Source of the DNA: Fluviicola sp.
Lineage (GTDB): Bacteria; Bacteroidota; Bacteroidia; Flavobacteriales_D; Crocinitomicaceae
Length of the DNA: 35,665 nucleotides
Reading direction: 5' to 3'
NCBI GenBank assembly: GCA_002734085.1
Contig: NVXV01000003.1
Location: 136,972-172,636, forward strand
Below the pieces are notes generated by a model that saw only the letters and a program-made list of their open reading frames with translations, made no database searches and was not told the DNA's origin. Below are positions 6,207-15,438 of this stretch, piece by piece. The translations under genes were made by a program, and so were the position numbers. The stretch's first letter is position 1. Every line of letters begins with the position of its first letter.

Positions 6207-8279
6207 TTATTTAAACTGTTTTATAGCTCCAGATTTAATTCTCTGGAAATAATCTACCATATCTCTTCTTACCTCTCCAGACATTATCACCAGACCTAAA
6301 ACATTCGGGAAGGCCATACCCAGAATCATTAAATCCGAGAAGTCTATTACAGCACCAAGTCCAACTGAAGACCCAATAACTACAAATATCAAGAATATCA
6401 CTTTGTAAGTGTAGGCTGCTGGTTTTGTTTCTCCAAAAACATAAGTCCACGCTTTAAGTCCGTAATAAGACCATGAAATCATTGTTGAGAATGCAAATAA
6501 TACTACTGCAAAAGATAAAACGTACAATGACCAATCACCAAGTGATGAAGAGAATGCCGCTGATGTTAATGCAGCTCCTTCCAAACCTTCTGGATCGGCT
6601 GCATATCCTGTAAAAATAATTACTAAAGCTGTCATAGTACAAACAACCACAGTGTCAATAAAAGGCTCTAAAAGAGCAACAACTCCTTCACTAATTGGCT
6701 CCTTCGTTCTAGCAGCGGAGTGAGCAATAGCCGCCGAACCAACACCTGCCTCATTGGAAAATGCTGCTCTTTGGAATCCTAAAATTAGTACTCCTATGAA
6801 ACCACCATAAATAGCGTCTGGACTAAAGGCTCCGTAGAATATTGTTGAAAAACCATTACCTAAATTATCATAATTAAAAGCGATAATTGTAATTGCAGAG
6901 ATCACATATATTGCAACCATTGAAGGTACAATTTTATCAGTTACTCGAGCTATGCTTTTAATACCACCGATAATAACAATACCAACTAGTGCTGCCATTA
7001 CTAATCCAAAATAAAATCCATAAGACTCAAATCCATCCCAACCTGGAATTCCTGCTAACTGATTAAATGCTTGATTTGCCTGGAACATATTTCCACCACC
7101 TAAAGATCCACCAACACATAAAATAGCAAATAAGATAGCTAATACTTTTCCTAATTGCTTGAATCCAGGACCTCTTTTAGCTAAACCTCTACTCAAATAG
7201 TACATAGGTCCTCCAAATACTTCTCCATCTTCTTTCTGGTGACGATATTTTACACCCAATGTACATTCAACAAATTTTGAAGCCATTCCAATAAACCCTG
7301 CAAGTATCATCCAAAAAGTTGCTCCTGGTCCACCCATACTGATTGCGATAGCTACACCAGCGATATTTCCTAGACCTACTGTAGCAGAAAGTGCGGTAAC
7401 TAATGCTTGGAAATGCGAAACCTCACCAGAATCATCAGATGGATCATCATATTTACCTCTAACCAAAGCGATAGCATGTCTTGCCCCTTTCAGTTGTATA
7501 AAGCCCATTCTGAAAGTAAAGAAAATTGCCCCTAACACCAGCCATACAACTATCAATGGTATTCCCTGAACCTTGTTAGATAAGTTTTTGTAATAAAAGG
7601 GTTGTGGATCTGTATATTCAATTCGTCCTAGGTTTTTTTCTGAACGATTTCCTCTTTTATTGGTGTAGTAAACTTTATCACCAGGACTCACTTTTTCTCC
7701 TTTATGTTCACCATGGTGTAAAGTTCCTGCACCCATAGCAAAATATGGAAACTCAACATCACCATCTTTTAAATAAGCGATAATTTCTTGGTGTTCAACT
7801 TTAGATCCGTCTTCTTTTACCCATCTTGAAAGGGTATAGTCTTTCTTTTCTTTTTCAAGTGCAAATGGAGCTTTTAAAATGTACTCCCCGACTTTAACTG
7901 TATCCGACCAAATGTTTGCAAAAAGAATATTTTGCATAAAAGCTACTGCAGGCTTCATTGTATTATTGAAAGTCTCGGGAATACTATTCGCCTCGACTAT
8001 TCCCTTGAGTTTTACGGTATCATTAGCAGCATCTACCACAGAAACTTTTATAGAGTCCCCTTCAGATAATTTTTTAGCTACTCGAGTATAAATAGATATC
8101 TCCTTAACGTTCCAAATATATCGGTAGGGAGGCTTACCTCCAGTTGGGATTACTTCAGCTGTAACGTCATTAATTGCAGGAAGATCGTCACTTATACTTA
8201 ACTCTGCTTTGAGTGGCTCATTCTGACTAAATAATATTGAAGATAAAATCAATGAAAACGTTAGCAATAAAAATCTCAT
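6207..8279 (-). CDS. AGCS-family sodium:amino-acid symporter with large extracytoplasmic N-terminal extension
   Basis: Sodium/alanine-type symporter. The region from about residue 239 to 690 is a complete AGCS transporter: TM1 ([16 protein letters not shown]), [27 protein letters not shown] and [16 protein letters not shown] are family hallmarks. Typical members are 440-550 residues; this one is 690 because of an added N-terminus. Residues 1-18 form a signal peptide (ending ILFSQ). Residues 24-92 look like an Ig-fold SprB/PKD-type repeat ([13 protein letters not shown] ... [11 protein letters not shown]). Residues 127-208 resemble a lipoyl/biotinyl barrel-sandwich domain ([29 protein letters not shown]) but lack the normal Asp-Lys attachment dyad. 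The extension would face the periplasm. First gene of the probable operon with the HhH gene, apt and the dehydrogenase. Substrate is inferred only from the family. Confidence 0.93.
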   Translation of the reverse strand: MRFLLLTFSLILSSILFSQNEPLKAELSISDDLPAINDVTAEVIPTGGKPPYRYIWNVKEISIYTRVAKKLSEGDSIKVSVVDAANDTVKLKGIVEANSIPETFNNTMKPAVAFMQNILFANIWSDTVKVGEYILKAPFALEKEKKDYTLSRWVKEDGSKVEHQEIIAYLKDGDVEFPYFAMGAGTLHHGEHKGEKVSPGDKVYYTNKRGNRSEKNLGRIEYTDPQPFYYKNLSNKVQGIPLIVVWLVLGAIFFTFRMGFIQLKGARHAIALVRGKYDDPSDDSGEVSHFQALVTALSATVGLGNIAGVAIAISMGGPGATFWMILAGFIGMASKFVECTLGVKYRHQKEDGEVFGGPMYYLSRGLAKRGPGFKQLGKVLAILFAILCVGGSLGGGNMFQANQAFNQLAGIPGWDGFESYGFYFGLVMAALVGIVIIGGIKSIARVTDKIVPSMVAIYVISAITIIAFNYDNLGNGFSTIFYGAFSPDAIYGGFIGVLILGFQRAAFSNEAGVGSAAIAHSAARTKEPISEGVVALLEPFIDTVVVCTMTALVIIFTGYAADPEGLEGAALTSAAFSSSLGDWSLYVLSFAVVLFAFSTMISWSYYGLKAWTYVFGETKPAAYTYKVIFLIFVVIGSSVGLGAVIDFSDLMILGMAFPNVLGLVIMSGEVRRDMVDYFQRIKSGAIKQFK

Positions 8280-8378
8280 AAATTAAAATTTTAGCATTTG
8301 TTTAAACTAGTAATGTCCGAATATGATAAAAAACAGTAGCTGTTAATTATTTAATTCGCTAAAGTAAAAATAATTATA

Positions 8379-9272
8379 TCAAAAATCCACCTCCATTAAA
8401 AATAAGGCAGATTTAATGTCGGAAGATGAATAATTCAACACTTGTTTTGACTTCGTGAGGTTAAGACCTGAATTTTTTGGTCTTGGTGCTTTTTGATTAA
8501 GCATATCTGTTGTGATCGAATTTACTTGGGTATTGGAAATCTCTAAATATTCTGCGATTTCAACTACAAACTCAAACATGGAGTGAGTTTTTGGGCCTGA
8601 CATGTTAAACAGGCCTGTTTCGTTTAACAAGAGTATTTTCATACACCCTACCGCTAAATCTTGAGCAAATGTCGGGGCACGATACTGATCATTAACTATA
8701 TTTAAGGTATTACCTCTCTTTAACTCCTCAATTGCCCATAGGACAATATTTGACTTGGAGAGGTTTTCACCTGAGCCATAAACAACAGAAGTTCTAACAA
8801 TAGAATAGTTCTTATATCCGGAAGTTCTAATTTTTTCCTCAGCAATTAGTTTTGATTTACCGTATTCACTTATAGGGTTTGGCTCATCATTTTCAGTATA
8901 ATCACCCTTCTCACCATCAAAAATAAAATCGGTTGAAATTTGTTGTAGATGGCACTTATTTGTTTTAGCATATTCTAATAAATTGACTACACCTAAAACA
9001 TTTATCTTATGGCATTTTCCATTATTATCTTCGCACTGATCTACATTTGTTAATGCCGCAGTATTAATAATATGTGTTGGTCTAAAGTTGGTCAATACCT
9101 GATTGACTTCATTTACATTCGTAATATCCAATGACTGATACTGACGATTACTACACTTTGAATTTCTGTTCGACCCTAGAGATGTGGCTAAAAAATCAAT
9201 TTTTTCAAATTTGCAATAATCCACAAGCTTTTGCCCTAATAAACCGTTACTTCCTGTAATTAAAAGCCGCAT
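8379..9272 (-). CDS. NAD(P)-dependent sugar-nucleotide reductase, RmlD-like extended SDR
   Basis: Extended short-chain dehydrogenase/reductase of 297 residues, closest in pattern to dTDP-4-dehydrorhamnose reductase (RmlD). It shows the nucleotide-binding motif TGSNGLLG (6-13), the STDFIFDG segment typical of RmlD (113-120), the catalytic Tyr/Lys pair Y137 and K141 in EYGKSK, and a substrate-side RAPTFAQDLA motif. No other rhamnose-pathway genes are nearby, so the substrate is open; dTDP-6-deoxy-hexose reduction is the family's main role. It starts 9 bases after the PspC-like gene and is probably the third gene of that operon. Confidence 0.82.
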   Translation of the reverse strand: MRLLITGSNGLLGQKLVDYCKFEKIDFLATSLGSNRNSKCSNRQYQSLDITNVNEVNQVLTNFRPTHIINTAALTNVDQCEDNNGKCHKINVLGVVNLLEYAKTNKCHLQQISTDFIFDGEKGDYTENDEPNPISEYGKSKLIAEEKIRTSGYKNYSIVRTSVVYGSGENLSKSNIVLWAIEELKRGNTLNIVNDQYRAPTFAQDLAVGCMKILLLNETGLFNMSGPKTHSMFEFVVEIAEYLEISNTQVNSITTDMLNQKAPRPKNSGLNLTKSKQVLNYSSSDIKSALFLMEVDF

Positions 9273-9281
9273 AGAAATAAA

Positions 9282-9518
9282 TTATAGTTCCCAAATAGAT
9301 CTTCTCTTTTTGGAGAAAGTAAAAATGTGTTTATTTTCCAAAACCCAACCCATACTAAGGTAGATAATAAGTGGTGATCCTAACGCAATGAACGAACTAT
9401 ATATAAAGAACAGTCGTACTTTTGAACTTTTAACCCCCAATTTTCTGGCCCACCACTCGCTAACCCCGAAGGAACGCATTTCAAAGAAAAAGACTATCTT
9501 CTGAATTAATCTCTTCAT
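9282..9518 (-). CDS. PspC-like small membrane protein
   Basis: A 78-residue protein resembling the PspC domain: a short amphipathic start, FGVSEWWARKLGVKSSKVRL (aligning with the PspC pattern in which a folded N-terminal turn precedes VRLLF), one hydrophobic span (FFIYSSFIALGSPLIIYLSMGWVL, split FFIYSSFIALGSP / LIIYLSMGWVL), then a basic tail ending SIWEL. The start overlaps the 3' end of the DUF2851 gene by 38 bases. An internal ATG at 9479 would start one base after that stop codon, but the FFFEMRSFGVS stretch before it looks conserved in related flavobacterial proteins as I remember them, so the longer form is preferred. Function unknown; PspC proteins are linked to membrane-stress responses. 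Confidence 0.72.
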   Translation of the reverse strand: MKRLIQKIVFFFEMRSFGVSEWWARKLGVKSSKVRLFFIYSSFIALGSPLIIYLSMGWVLENKHIFTFSKKRRSIWEL

Positions 9519-10803
9519 TATTATTTTTGTTGCTCTTTTCTAAAACTTCGTGTCCTACTTTACAGGACAAACATTTTTTAAAATTACAAAATTCATTCTT
9601 TAATTCAATTAATCCTTGACTTTCTGCAGCATTTTTTGGAGATACTCCAATTTTTTTCCAACTTCTCGTGATATTATTTTTCTCTGGAGGAATATTCTCG
9701 AGAAGATTTAAGGCATTATCTGAATATTCAAAATCATGCTCTAGATGCTGTAAATAAACTAAATACGGTGCAATACCATTTATCAATATTAGCTGAAAAG
9801 AGTTTTCAGAGATTTTGGAATTGTGCTTATTACTTAGTACATTAAATCGAAAATGTTTTTCCCAATATTTAGAAACAGGCTTGTCAAAAGCTATCTTAAA
9901 TTCCTGAACTACATTTTTGTCTTTGATTGATTGTTTGAAATCCATACCCCAGTGAAAAAGCAATGCACTTAGCTGTGCCAAGCGAAATGTTGGAAAACTA
10001 TATGGTCTCATACCGCTAAATTTCCAAGATACAGGGTTCATCTCTGGGAGTTTATATTTTGACTTAAGCATCCTCCAACTTTGAACTAATTGATCAGTGT
10101 ATTCGTCTTCTGGCTCAATATTTAATAACCCAGCGCATCCAAACAATATCGCTTCAACCCTAACGACATCCCACTTTTCTCGAGCAATGATCTCAAAAGG
10201 AATTATTTGAGCGAGCTCTATCATAGGAAGCTTATTTACTCTTCCTCCAAAAGATTGAAACAGTGCTATTAAAAGAGCCCTTTTCCTATCCTGAACATCA
10301 TCTTTTAGGTACTTCATTAATTCTTCTCCTTTTCTTTCTAAACGTTGGAAAAGAGCGACATTTATCTGCTGTCGGATATTGAACATGTCTACTTGCTTCA
10401 AATGTTGAGCACATGGCACCTCATCATTTCCATTTGAAATTACATCGAATTTTTCAAAGTGAACCCTATCAATTTTATTCTTTAACTCCAGAGTCGGAAT
10501 AGCTTGGCCATTTAACAATACCTCTCTATCATGTATTAAAACTACATGGAGAATAACATTGTCATACGCTCTATCAAATTGGTGTTTGTGCAAATACCAA
10601 TCTGATGACTTTACGTGAATTTCTATATTTCCGGACCATTGAATTCCGTCAATTTTAACAGAACCATTAAAAAAATCAGGACCAGCATCTAAATTGTGCC
10701 AGCCTGAATTGACAAGTTCAACTTTTCTTCCATCAATTAATTTCAAATCATTTAAAGGCAAACGTTTAAGGCGCCATAAGTAGTGCAAATATTCTTCTTG
10801 CAT
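9481..10803 (-). CDS. DUF2851 family protein
   Basis: Protein of 440 residues recognisable as DUF2851, a family found mainly in Bacteroidota with no established function. The diagnostic N-terminus reads EEYLHYLWR, then SGWHNLDAGPDFFNGSVKIDG and WSGNIEIHVKSSDWYLH (split here at the glycines), followed by a long helical region. No signal peptide or membrane segment is visible, so it is likely cytoplasmic. Four cysteines near the C-terminus include CNFKKCLSCKVG, a possible metal site. The partner downstream is a PspC-like protein overlapping by 38 bases, a pairing I believe recurs in flavobacteria, which hints at a shared role. Confidence 0.85.
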   Translation of the reverse strand: MQEEYLHYLWRLKRLPLNDLKLIDGRKVELVNSGWHNLDAGPDFFNGSVKIDGIQWSGNIEIHVKSSDWYLHKHQFDRAYDNVILHVVLIHDREVLLNGQAIPTLELKNKIDRVHFEKFDVISNGNDEVPCAQHLKQVDMFNIRQQINVALFQRLERKGEELMKYLKDDVQDRKRALLIALFQSFGGRVNKLPMIELAQIIPFEIIAREKWDVVRVEAILFGCAGLLNIEPEDEYTDQLVQSWRMLKSKYKLPEMNPVSWKFSGMRPYSFPTFRLAQLSALLFHWGMDFKQSIKDKNVVQEFKIAFDKPVSKYWEKHFRFNVLSNKHNSKISENSFQLILINGIAPYLVYLQHLEHDFEYSDNALNLLENIPPEKNNITRSWKKIGVSPKNAAESQGLIELKNEFCNFKKCLSCKVGHEVLEKSNKNNNEEINSEDSLFL

Positions 10804-10831
10804 TTTGGTGGTGTGTTTAAAGTTAGACTAC

Positions 10832-10862
10832 CTAAGATAATAAAATATAGATGTAAGAGCAA
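10832..10862 (-). promoter_or_regulatory. Possible promoter of the DUF2851 operon
   Basis: On the minus strand TTG (10862-10860), 20 bases, then TATCTTAG (10839-10832), one mismatch from TAnnTTTG. A start near 10826 would leave a leader of about 23 bases. Plausible but imperfect. Confidence 0.35.
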
Positions 10863-11006
10863 AGAAATTCATGGAATTCTAGAACTAAAACAAAGCTTTT
10901 CCAGCACTTTTGTATTGGGTTAAGCTCAGCTTCTATATAGAAAATAAATAATCCGAGAATAATTGAGAGTTCTGAGACCTATAGCAAGGAGGTCTTGGAT
11001 TTAAGA

Positions 11007-14000
11007 CTATTCCTTATCACGGCTTTTAATTCCTTTTAACGCAATCAAAGTTATATCGTCTGTTTGTGGTTGTTCCCCAATCCAAGCTTCTAGGTGTTCT
11101 CTAAATATCTCATTTTGTTCTTGAAGATCCTGACGAGTTAAGGCATCTAATAAAGCAAGGAACTTTTTAATCGTAAGTTTCTTATTCTTCTCCCCACCAA
11201 ACTGATCTGGATAACCGTCAGAAAACAAATAAAGTATTTGATTTTGATTCAAGTTGATTTCCTTTGTCTGGTACTTGAAGTCATCCGTTTCAGGCATATC
11301 ACCAATATGTTTCGCGTCTGTTTTGTACACCGTGATGTCTTCGTTTTCGTCGTCTGTCACTACAAATCTACCACCAGCACAGGCATATTGTACGCTTTCA
11401 TCTTCATGATTAAAAACGCATACAACAGCTTCCATACCATCTTTAATTCTATTCTGACCGTCTCTTGGTAAAACGTCGATAAGTCGCTTGTCTAATTCAT
11501 CAAATATTTGTCCAGGATCTGTAACTTTAGCTTCTAAAATTATCTGATTCAATATATTAATCCCTAGCAACGTCATAAACGAACCAGGTACTCCATGTCC
11601 AGTACAATCAGAGCAAACGATTATAGTCTTGTTATCAACTTCATTTAACCAGTAAAAGTCACCACTAACAATATCCTTAGGTTTAAACAAAATAAAGTGT
11701 TCAATAAATGTTTTTTCAAAGTCATTTGACCTTGGAAGCATATTAAATTGAATTCTTCGCGCATAATTAATAGAAGAAGTGATGTCCTTATTTTGTTCCT
11801 TTATTATTGCATTTGCCTCTCTTCTTTCTGTAATGTCTCTTGCCAAACCTAAAAATCCGATAACAATATTGTCAGCACCAGGCTTTAAAAGAGTAGTTAA
11901 GTTTTGACCCAACCATCTTTCCTGCCCCTCAGGTGTTGTTATTGGAAACTCCAAGTAATCGTGTTTCCTTCTCTCTTTGAAGTTCTGCGCGTAGAACGTT
12001 CGAACCTTAGATTGATATTCTCCTATTATTACAGAAGTAATTGATTTGCCAATCAAATCATTTTTACTTCTTCCAAAGACTTCTTCACACTTCTCATTAA
12101 CAAACGTAAAGTTTCCTTGTGGATCGGTTTGAAAAATCAAGTCATCCGCATTCCGAACGATTAATTCATAATAATTTTCTAGATTTATTTTATCCGTAAC
12201 GTCCTGTCCTAATATTACTCTAACGTCATCTGAAAACTCTTTACAGGACCATTGATAATAAACGATGTCTCCTGTCTTTGAAAAAAGTGGAGTAACGAAT
12301 ATTTTTCCTTCTTGAAATTCATTTTTCAGATCTACATTTGAGAATTTCTTATGCTGACTATTCCGAGGTTGATATTGATTTAATTCACTAACAGAAGTTC
12401 CTTTTAACTCCACTTTAAGGTCTAATAACTCTTCAATGTTTTCACTGGCATACGATATTTTTCCGTCACCATCAAAAGCCACAACTAATACATTTCCCTT
12501 ATTTACAACCCCCGAAGTAAAAATCAATCTCTCAAGAGAGTTGTTTCTCAAGTATGTCATAAAAACAGAAAGGAACGCAGCAACACATATAGCTATTAAA
12601 AACAAATACTGGTTGTATAAAGCTTCCTCTAAATAAAAAGTCATTGCTACGCCTGACAAAATGAATATAAATCCAAATGCAATGGCCGATTTAAGTCCTC
12701 TGAAAATAAAAGGTGCAACAAAAGCAATTAATAATATCGCCATTAAATAAAACGGATGGATATTGGATAAAAATGCACAAACAAAGTTGAACCCAAGTAA
12801 TATAAAAAATCCTATTATTAAAAGTTCGTTTGATCTCTGAACGAATCGTTTTGAAAGGCTCACTATAAGAAAAAGACCAAAAACTAAAACTCCTACAAGA
12901 ATAGATGAAATATCATGAAGTTGAATCGTTTCATCCATCCGAGGGGCAAAAATATGTGCTGCTGTATTTGCAAAAGCTCCAAACAACAAAATACTACCCG
13001 CGACCCTTCTATTTGCTCCTACATCCCTAGATAAAATAATGTTTTTTCTACTAAATTTCTTAGTCTTTTCAAGAACAAAAAAGTTAGCGATAATAACTAA
13101 ACCTATAATTAAAATAATGAACCATTTTGTTCTAAAAAAAGGAAAGTAGACTCTAAAGCTAAATGTTGAGGTTTCACTAATAACTTGTTCATCTATAGTC
13201 GCACGTACTTTAAACGTATAGTCCCCACCTGATAAATTATTATAAAACGCTTCCTGAGACGTGGTCCAATCAGACCATTCATTGTCGAACCCTTCTAATT
13301 TATAGCTGTACCTTACAAAATCATTTTTAGCATTTATGCATTTAAATTGAAATGAAAGATTGTTGTTATCGACATGAAAAACAGGAACTCCCCCAGGCTC
13401 TAGCTCTTGGTAAAAAGACCTGAAATCTTTATTCTGAACCTTCCGAATACTTGGAGCGATCGGTTTAATTTTTTTCTGAAGAAATTCAGGCTTAATCATA
13501 AACAAACCTTCTAGGGTTCCAACAAAAATATTCCCGTTTTCATCTTTATAAGAAGATCTCATATGGGTTTCATACCCATTAAAACCATTTTCATTGTTAT
13601 AGGTATTACTTGATTCTGGGACTCCTTCTTCATCCACTTTAATAACAGTTATCCCCTTGTTCGTACCAACAATGAGATTTCCGTAATTATCCGTATTCAG
13701 TGTGTATAACAGTGTAGAAGGTAAAAATCTCTGAGCTGTAATAGCAGTGATTGTTCCGTCTTTTTTATAACAATACAATCCTTCATCTAAAGTAAACCAG
13801 CAGTTACCATAAATATCTTTTGCTGAATTTCCAACATAAGAACCAATGCTAAGTCCATTTACTTTTCCAGGCAAGTGAGTTAATGTTGTATCCCCTAAAC
13901 TATAAAGAAATACTCCGTTATTAGACCCAAAAAGAATTGAGCTCGAATCATCTGGTATTATTGCATTATAGAAATATGCTGGAGCCTTATCAAATAGTCG

Positions 14001-15344
14001 TTTTTCATTATTTTTTAAATTGTGTTGAGTTAACCCCTTCCCTTCTTCGGAAATCCATACAGAACCAAATGCATTAAATATCAATGATACTCTCTTGCCA
14101 TCATACGCCTTAAAGGCATTACTACTTATTAAATTGCCATTTTGTATTTCTTTAATTCCTTTTGTTGTTGCAAATAAATATCGATCCTCAAATTGGGTCA
14201 TTGCATTTACTACGACATCACCATATTCTCTAAAGTCTGAAGATTTACTTCCAACATAAGTATTACCTTCACTGTTAGTTAGAATAATTTCATAGTTGGC
14301 TGTTCTACCTATAAAACGGATGTAGTGATCTTCATATAAGGAATGAAAGTTTAATTTAGTAAATGGTTCAAGTGAAATTCTAAAAATACCAACGCTTCTC
14401 GTAGTCACCCAAATATCTCTATTTCTATCTATAAAAACATCCGTAGGGCTTTTGATTTGTTTAATCGAATTGTTTGTTAAAACGACAAAATCATTATTGC
14501 TTATATCCTTAGTAATAACTTTTCCAAAATTTGTGACATATACATTGAAATCATATCTATGGTTGGACTTGACAACAAACTCTCCCTCCTCTAAAAGTGT
14601 CTTTTCAATATTAGTTCTAATGAAAAACTTTGGTCTAAAGTCATCCATTAAAACGGTCATTTCCTGAGTCAGGTCTCTGTTGCTAAGCACTAAAGAATCG
14701 CCTGTTTTATACACACTAGTGAAGTTTTTTGTTGTATTCTCATCTGTGCCTAACCATTCATTTAAATGAATGATTTGTTTGTCATAAACTAGAAAATTCC
14801 CTTTAGAAGTAAACAGGAATACAGCATTATCAACAATACTGCTACCATAAAAATGCATGCTTTTATCATAAGGGTAAAGCTTTTGTTCTCTTAATATCTC
14901 ATGGTTATCACTATATATTGCAATTCCGCCGTCTTGAACAACAACTAAATCATTGTAGAAATGTATTATTTTTTGATTTTGTCCCTTATACTGAATGGAG
15001 TCAATACGTTCAATTTGATTATATCTCAGTTTAAAAATCCCTCTATACTGAGTGGAAAAAATAACATTTCCTTGGTCATCAAAATCAATTGAATTTATGT
15101 GTCGATTTGTTCTTCCTTGAATCTCTTCAAGGTAGTCCATTTTTTTACCATCAAACCGCATAAGACCGGCTCCATCGGTACCAAACCACAAGTAGCCATC
15201 GCTCGATTCATTTACTGAAAGTAGAGAAGAAAGAATTAAGCCATCCGTATGATCATAATTCTTAAACGTATATAGTTGTGCATTACTAACTGTAGCAATT
15301 AACAGAAATAATACACAAATAAAGATACGTACTACAAATTTCAT
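11007..15344 (-). CDS. Multidomain receptor: two-component-regulator propeller, Y_Y_Y, multi-TM, PAS, SpoIIE/PP2C phosphatase
   Basis: Very large signalling protein (1445 residues from the chosen start). Order: signal peptide (1-23, ending VSNAQ); periplasmic two-component-regulator propeller repeats (about 25-620; units such as DGYLWFGTDGAGL, NRDIWVTTRSVGI, NGNIFVGTLEGLF); Y_Y_Y domain (about 655-735; YSYKLEGFDNEWSDW); one TM (about 740-762); a six-helix membrane block (about 785-935); two PAS-like domains (about 945-1050 and 1058-1175, the second with NFTFVNEKCEEVFGRS); and a SpoIIE/PP2C Ser/Thr phosphatase (about 1195-1440). Metal-binding Asp residues are visible: D1229 (SGDFYW), D1246 (SDCTGHG), D1302 (DGMEA), D1376 (FSDGYPDQ) and the final TDDITL. 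No histidine kinase or DNA-binding domain. The ATG at 15344 is chosen because it begins a clear signal peptide; an ATG at 15452 would overlap purK and place 36 unlikely residues first. Phosphoprotein target unknown. Confidence 0.9.
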   Translation of the reverse strand: MKFVVRIFICVLFLLIATVSNAQLYTFKNYDHTDGLILSSLLSVNESSDGYLWFGTDGAGLMRFDGKKMDYLEEIQGRTNRHINSIDFDDQGNVIFSTQYRGIFKLRYNQIERIDSIQYKGQNQKIIHFYNDLVVVQDGGIAIYSDNHEILREQKLYPYDKSMHFYGSSIVDNAVFLFTSKGNFLVYDKQIIHLNEWLGTDENTTKNFTSVYKTGDSLVLSNRDLTQEMTVLMDDFRPKFFIRTNIEKTLLEEGEFVVKSNHRYDFNVYVTNFGKVITKDISNNDFVVLTNNSIKQIKSPTDVFIDRNRDIWVTTRSVGIFRISLEPFTKLNFHSLYEDHYIRFIGRTANYEIILTNSEGNTYVGSKSSDFREYGDVVVNAMTQFEDRYLFATTKGIKEIQNGNLISSNAFKAYDGKRVSLIFNAFGSVWISEEGKGLTQHNLKNNEKRLFDKAPAYFYNAIIPDDSSSILFGSNNGVFLYSLGDTTLTHLPGKVNGLSIGSYVGNSAKDIYGNCWFTLDEGLYCYKKDGTITAITAQRFLPSTLLYTLNTDNYGNLIVGTNKGITVIKVDEEGVPESSNTYNNENGFNGYETHMRSSYKDENGNIFVGTLEGLFMIKPEFLQKKIKPIAPSIRKVQNKDFRSFYQELEPGGVPVFHVDNNNLSFQFKCINAKNDFVRYSYKLEGFDNEWSDWTTSQEAFYNNLSGGDYTFKVRATIDEQVISETSTFSFRVYFPFFRTKWFIILIIGLVIIANFFVLEKTKKFSRKNIILSRDVGANRRVAGSILLFGAFANTAAHIFAPRMDETIQLHDISSILVGVLVFGLFLIVSLSKRFVQRSNELLIIGFFILLGFNFVCAFLSNIHPFYLMAILLIAFVAPFIFRGLKSAIAFGFIFILSGVAMTFYLEEALYNQYLFLIAICVAAFLSVFMTYLRNNSLERLIFTSGVVNKGNVLVVAFDGDGKISYASENIEELLDLKVELKGTSVSELNQYQPRNSQHKKFSNVDLKNEFQEGKIFVTPLFSKTGDIVYYQWSCKEFSDDVRVILGQDVTDKINLENYYELIVRNADDLIFQTDPQGNFTFVNEKCEEVFGRSKNDLIGKSITSVIIGEYQSKVRTFYAQNFKERRKHDYLEFPITTPEGQERWLGQNLTTLLKPGADNIVIGFLGLARDITERREANAIIKEQNKDITSSINYARRIQFNMLPRSNDFEKTFIEHFILFKPKDIVSGDFYWLNEVDNKTIIVCSDCTGHGVPGSFMTLLGINILNQIILEAKVTDPGQIFDELDKRLIDVLPRDGQNRIKDGMEAVVCVFNHEDESVQYACAGGRFVVTDDENEDITVYKTDAKHIGDMPETDDFKYQTKEINLNQNQILYLFSDGYPDQFGGEKNKKLTIKKFLALLDALTRQDLQEQNEIFREHLEAWIGEQPQTDDITLIALKGIKSRDKE

Positions 15345-15438
15345 AGGAGCTCTTAAATTAGAATCAATAAAACTACGAAAAATAACCAACAAATACTTGC
15401 AAAAATCTAGGATATAGCAGACTGACGAACTTAAAACA

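Noticed and set aside
6235-6450. 71-codon minus-strand frame inside the symporter gene, possible frameshifted C-terminus
   Set aside because: The main frame continues intact to 6207 with normal AGCS sequence; the second frame is a shadow.
10975-10995. Inverted repeat AGACCT/AGGTCT after the propeller-phosphatase gene
   Set aside because: Only 6 bp with a 9-base loop and no U-tract on either strand; not a convincing terminator or operator.
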